Positions 5,035 to 6,737 of a stretch of DNA of 6,737 nucleotides are shown here, one piece after another. Source of the DNA: Candidatus Latescibacterota bacterium. Lineage in GTDB: Bacteria; JAAXHH01; JACQVL01. Both the position numbers and the translations under genes were made by a program. Each line of letters opens with the position of its first letter. Positions within the stretch are counted from its first letter, which is position 1. The stretch lies in contig JACQVL010000167.1 of NCBI GenBank assembly GCA_016209865.1, positions 1-6,737 of the forward strand, given 5' to 3'. The notes below the pieces were generated by a model, which was given only the letters and a program-made list of their open reading frames with translations, did no database searches and was not told the DNA's origin.

Positions 5035-6459
5035 TTATCTCTCTGCTGGCCACCTGAGGAGTGACCGTTGATGCTCACTCGGATACGTGTCTTTGTTCCC
5101 CAATGGAGCATCCAGCACTTCACGCACTTTTCGGATCATCACATTCGGGGTGAATGGTTTCTGGAGCAGGGAGGTTCCGGCCTCCAGGATGTTGTGCTGA
5201 ATGATCGTACGATCCGTGTAGCCCGACATATAGAGGATTCGTATATTCGGGTGCACGCACGCTAAGTATTCCGCCACTTCTCGTCCGCTCATCTGGGGCA
5301 TCACCAGGTCGGTCAACAACAGATCAATGCCCGATCCGACATGCTCCTGGCCAGTGAGCAGAGCCTCTCTCCCGTTCGATGCTTCCAGCACCGTGTAGCC
5401 CTGTTCCTGCAGAATCTGGACCGCCAGCTCGCGCACCAGAGAATCATCCTCAACCACGAGCACGGTCTCCGTGCCGCGTGGCACGGCGCTGGATGAATCG
5501 TCCTTGGACCGAACCTCGACGGCCTCTTCAACACGGGGCAGGTAGATCTTAAAGGTCGTCCCCCGGCCTACCTCACTGTAGACCCAGACGCATCCCCCAC
5601 TCTGCTTGATGATACTGGCCACGGTGGACAAGCCCAGTCCGGTCCCTTTGCCGGGTTCTTTGGTCGTAAAGAATGGCTCAAAGATACGTGCCTGGGTGGC
5701 CTCATCCATCCCGCAGCCGGTGTCACTCACTGCCAGCATCACATACGGGCCGGGCTGGACGTTGGCGTGCCAGCGGGCATACTCCTGATCTAATTCAACG
5801 TTCGCGGTTTCAATCGTGAGCACCCCCCCCTCCGGCATGGCATCACGGGCGTTGACGACTAAGTTCATGATGACCTGCTCGATCTGTCCAGGGTCGGCTT
5901 TCACACGGTCCAACGCCGAGTCTGGAACCGTAATCAGCGTAATCTGCTCGTCAATCAACCGCCGCAGCATTTTGTCGATGTCGGTCATCACCGTGTTCAG
6001 GTCCAGGACTTGTGGATGCAGCACCTGCTTGCGGCTGAAGGTCAGGAGCTGCCGAGTCAGTGCGGCGGCACGATTGCTCGCTCGCTTAATTTCTTCGAGG
6101 CTCTTCCGCATCGGGCTGCTCGCGTCGAGGCGCAGCAACAGGAGATCAGCATACCCCAGAATGACCATCAGCAGGTTGTTGAAATCGTGAGCCGCCCCGC
6201 TCGCCAATTGCCCGACAATCTCCATCTTCTGCGCCTGGAGAAGCTGCGCTTCCAACTGTGCGCACTCGGCCTTGAGCTGTTCCTCTGCTCGGGCGCGCTC
6301 GGCGAGTTCACGTCGCAGTGCCTCGTTGACGCTCGCCAGTTCAGCGGTACGTTCCTGAACCCGCCTCTCGACCTCGTCAGGGCTCTGTTGCAGCGCCTCT
6401 CCCGCCCACGAACACAGGCGCAAGGCAGCATTGAGACGAGTGTAGGATAGTGTGCTCAT
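5035..6459 (-). CDS. Soluble hybrid histidine kinase with C-terminal receiver domain
   Basis: This 474-residue signalling protein should autophosphorylate on His and pass the phosphate to its own receiver domain, or onward. There is no membrane helix or recognisable sensor domain; residues about 27-80 form a heptad-rich coiled coil leading into the kinase. The H box is AAHDFNN with His91, the phosphoacceptor. The ATPase domain shows the N box (Asn199/Asn203), the G1 motif DTGCGM (246-251), the F box EPFFTTK (261-267) and the G2 motif GKGTGLGL (270-277). These motifs fit the NtrB-like class often followed by a receiver. The receiver (about 332-450) has acid pocket Glu337/Asp338/Asp339, phosphoacceptor Asp384 (TDLVMP), Ser412 and Lys434 (QKPF), all intact. 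The ATG at 6459 lies 45 bp after the upstream TPR-like gene, with only a weak GAAAGAA ribosome site, so co-transcription is likely. There is no output domain. The input may come from the upstream protein. The target is unknown. Confidence 0.95.
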   Translation of the reverse strand: MSTLSYTRLNAALRLCSWAGEALQQSPDEVERRVQERTAELASVNEALRRELAERARAEEQLKAECAQLEAQLLQAQKMEIVGQLASGAAHDFNNLLMVILGYADLLLLRLDASSPMRKSLEEIKRASNRAAALTRQLLTFSRKQVLHPQVLDLNTVMTDIDKMLRRLIDEQITLITVPDSALDRVKADPGQIEQVIMNLVVNARDAMPEGGVLTIETANVELDQEYARWHANVQPGPYVMLAVSDTGCGMDEATQARIFEPFFTTKEPGKGTGLGLSTVASIIKQSGGCVWVYSEVGRGTTFKIYLPRVEEAVEVRSKDDSSSAVPRGTETVLVVEDDSLVRELAVQILQEQGYTVLEASNGREALLTGQEHVGSGIDLLLTDLVMPQMSGREVAEYLACVHPNIRILYMSGYTDRTIIQHNILEAGTSLLQKPFTPNVMIRKVREVLDAPLGNKDTYPSEHQRSLLRWPAER

Positions 6460-6504
6460 GGGGATTCTTTCGTCTTGTGCAACCGGATGGTATGGAACGC
6501 TTCC

Positions 6505-6737
6505 CTACGTACCGATGGTGTCAAGCAGGCGCTCGACTTCGGCCGCATCCGTCTGGGCCCCCAGCTTCCGAAAACCGGACAACGCCGACTCAAAGGATGC
6601 CCGGGCTTCGGTGGTATGGCCCCAGGCCGCATGCAGTTTCCCTATCTCCCGGTGCGTTTCTGCACTGCCCAGAGGGTTCGTATACTCCTCGTTCAGGCGG
6701 AGGCTGTCCTGGAGCAGACGGGCAGCCGTCGCCCACT
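6505..6737 (-). CDS. C-terminal end of a TPR-like protein (5' part outside the window)
   Basis: An open frame enters from the right edge and ends at TAG (6505-6507), giving 76 residues. Visible text includes a GKLHAAWGHTTEARASF segment and a SGFRKLGAQTDAAEVERLL segment, which have the Ala/Leu/Gly spacing and helix pairs of TPR repeats. This style of ending, with a last repeat plus a short helix and Leu-Leu-Asp near the end, is common in large ATPase or cyclase or kinase proteins with TPR tails, but nothing here shows which one. The next gene, a sensorless histidine kinase, starts 45 bp downstream on the same strand, so this protein may supply its sensory input. Confidence 0.7.
   Translation of the reverse strand, partial: WATAARLLQDSLRLNEEYTNPLGSAETHREIGKLHAAWGHTTEARASFESALSGFRKLGAQTDAAEVERLLDTIGT

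Noticed and set aside
5017-5046. Possible terminator between the convergent lipoprotein and kinase genes
   Set aside because: The best pairings are CAGG/CCTG with a 2-nt loop, which is too tight, and GCAGA/TCTGC, which has the T run inside its loop instead of after the stem. Neither is a credible intrinsic terminator.
4319-5053. Minus-strand open frame opposite the lipoprotein gene
   Set aside because: It has no motif and an Arg/Pro/His-rich composition, while the plus-strand frame shows a lipobox, a CsgG/LpoB-like pattern and TPR repeats.
1-6737. Mobile element, CRISPR or defence-system content
   Set aside because: No transposase, integrase, terminal inverted repeats, spacer-repeat array, nuclease or toxin-like gene is visible; all recognised genes are metabolic, envelope or signalling types.

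Overview
The window is GC-rich, densely coding bacterial DNA. It looks like a free-living, respiring, Gram-negative-type bacterium with abundant c-type cytochromes. The supporting evidence is a lipobox lipoprotein, a TAT-type Rieske signal, a periplasmic multiheme cytochrome and a cytosolic hybrid histidine kinase. The style of the genes would fit Nitrospirota, NC10 or a similar lineage, but no rRNA or taxonomic marker is present, so this is only a guess.

Region 1 (about 1-3748, minus strand, read right to left) is a tight four-gene operon. It encodes a Rieske iron-sulfur protein, a cytochrome b built as a fusion of cytochrome b6 and subunit IV, a membrane-anchored pentaheme cytochrome c, and a secreted PIG-L/LmbE-type deacetylase that runs off the left edge. 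The first three genes form a quinol-oxidising Rieske/cytochrome b complex in which a five-heme cytochrome occupies the gene position normally held by cytochrome c1 or f. Quinol would be oxidised at the membrane by cytochrome b and Rieske, and electrons would pass to the pentaheme protein and on to periplasmic acceptors. The cytochrome b keeps b6-type heme spacing but has Ser where b6 has the Cys that holds heme c(i). It also carries a 15-residue duplication at its N terminus. The deacetylase gene has a tandem 7-bp repeat between its start codon and the signal-peptide core, so a change in copy number would shift the frame.

Region 2 (3749-4009) is a divergent intergenic region. It holds a plausible sigma70-type promoter for the respiratory operon (perfect TTGACA -35) and a 6-bp inverted repeat just before the rightward gene.

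Region 3 (4010-5002, plus strand) encodes an outer-membrane-type lipoprotein with a CsgG/LpoB-like domain and C-terminal TPR repeats.

Region 4 (5035-6737, minus strand) converges on region 3. It encodes a soluble histidine kinase/receiver hybrid without its own sensor domain. The kinase lies 45 bp downstream of the C-terminal end of a TPR-like protein that enters from the right edge; the two are probably co-transcribed and may work together.

No RNA genes, CRISPR arrays, transposases, integrases or attachment sites were seen. The strongest candidates for novelty are the composition of the Rieske/b complex and the repeat at the start of the deacetylase gene.
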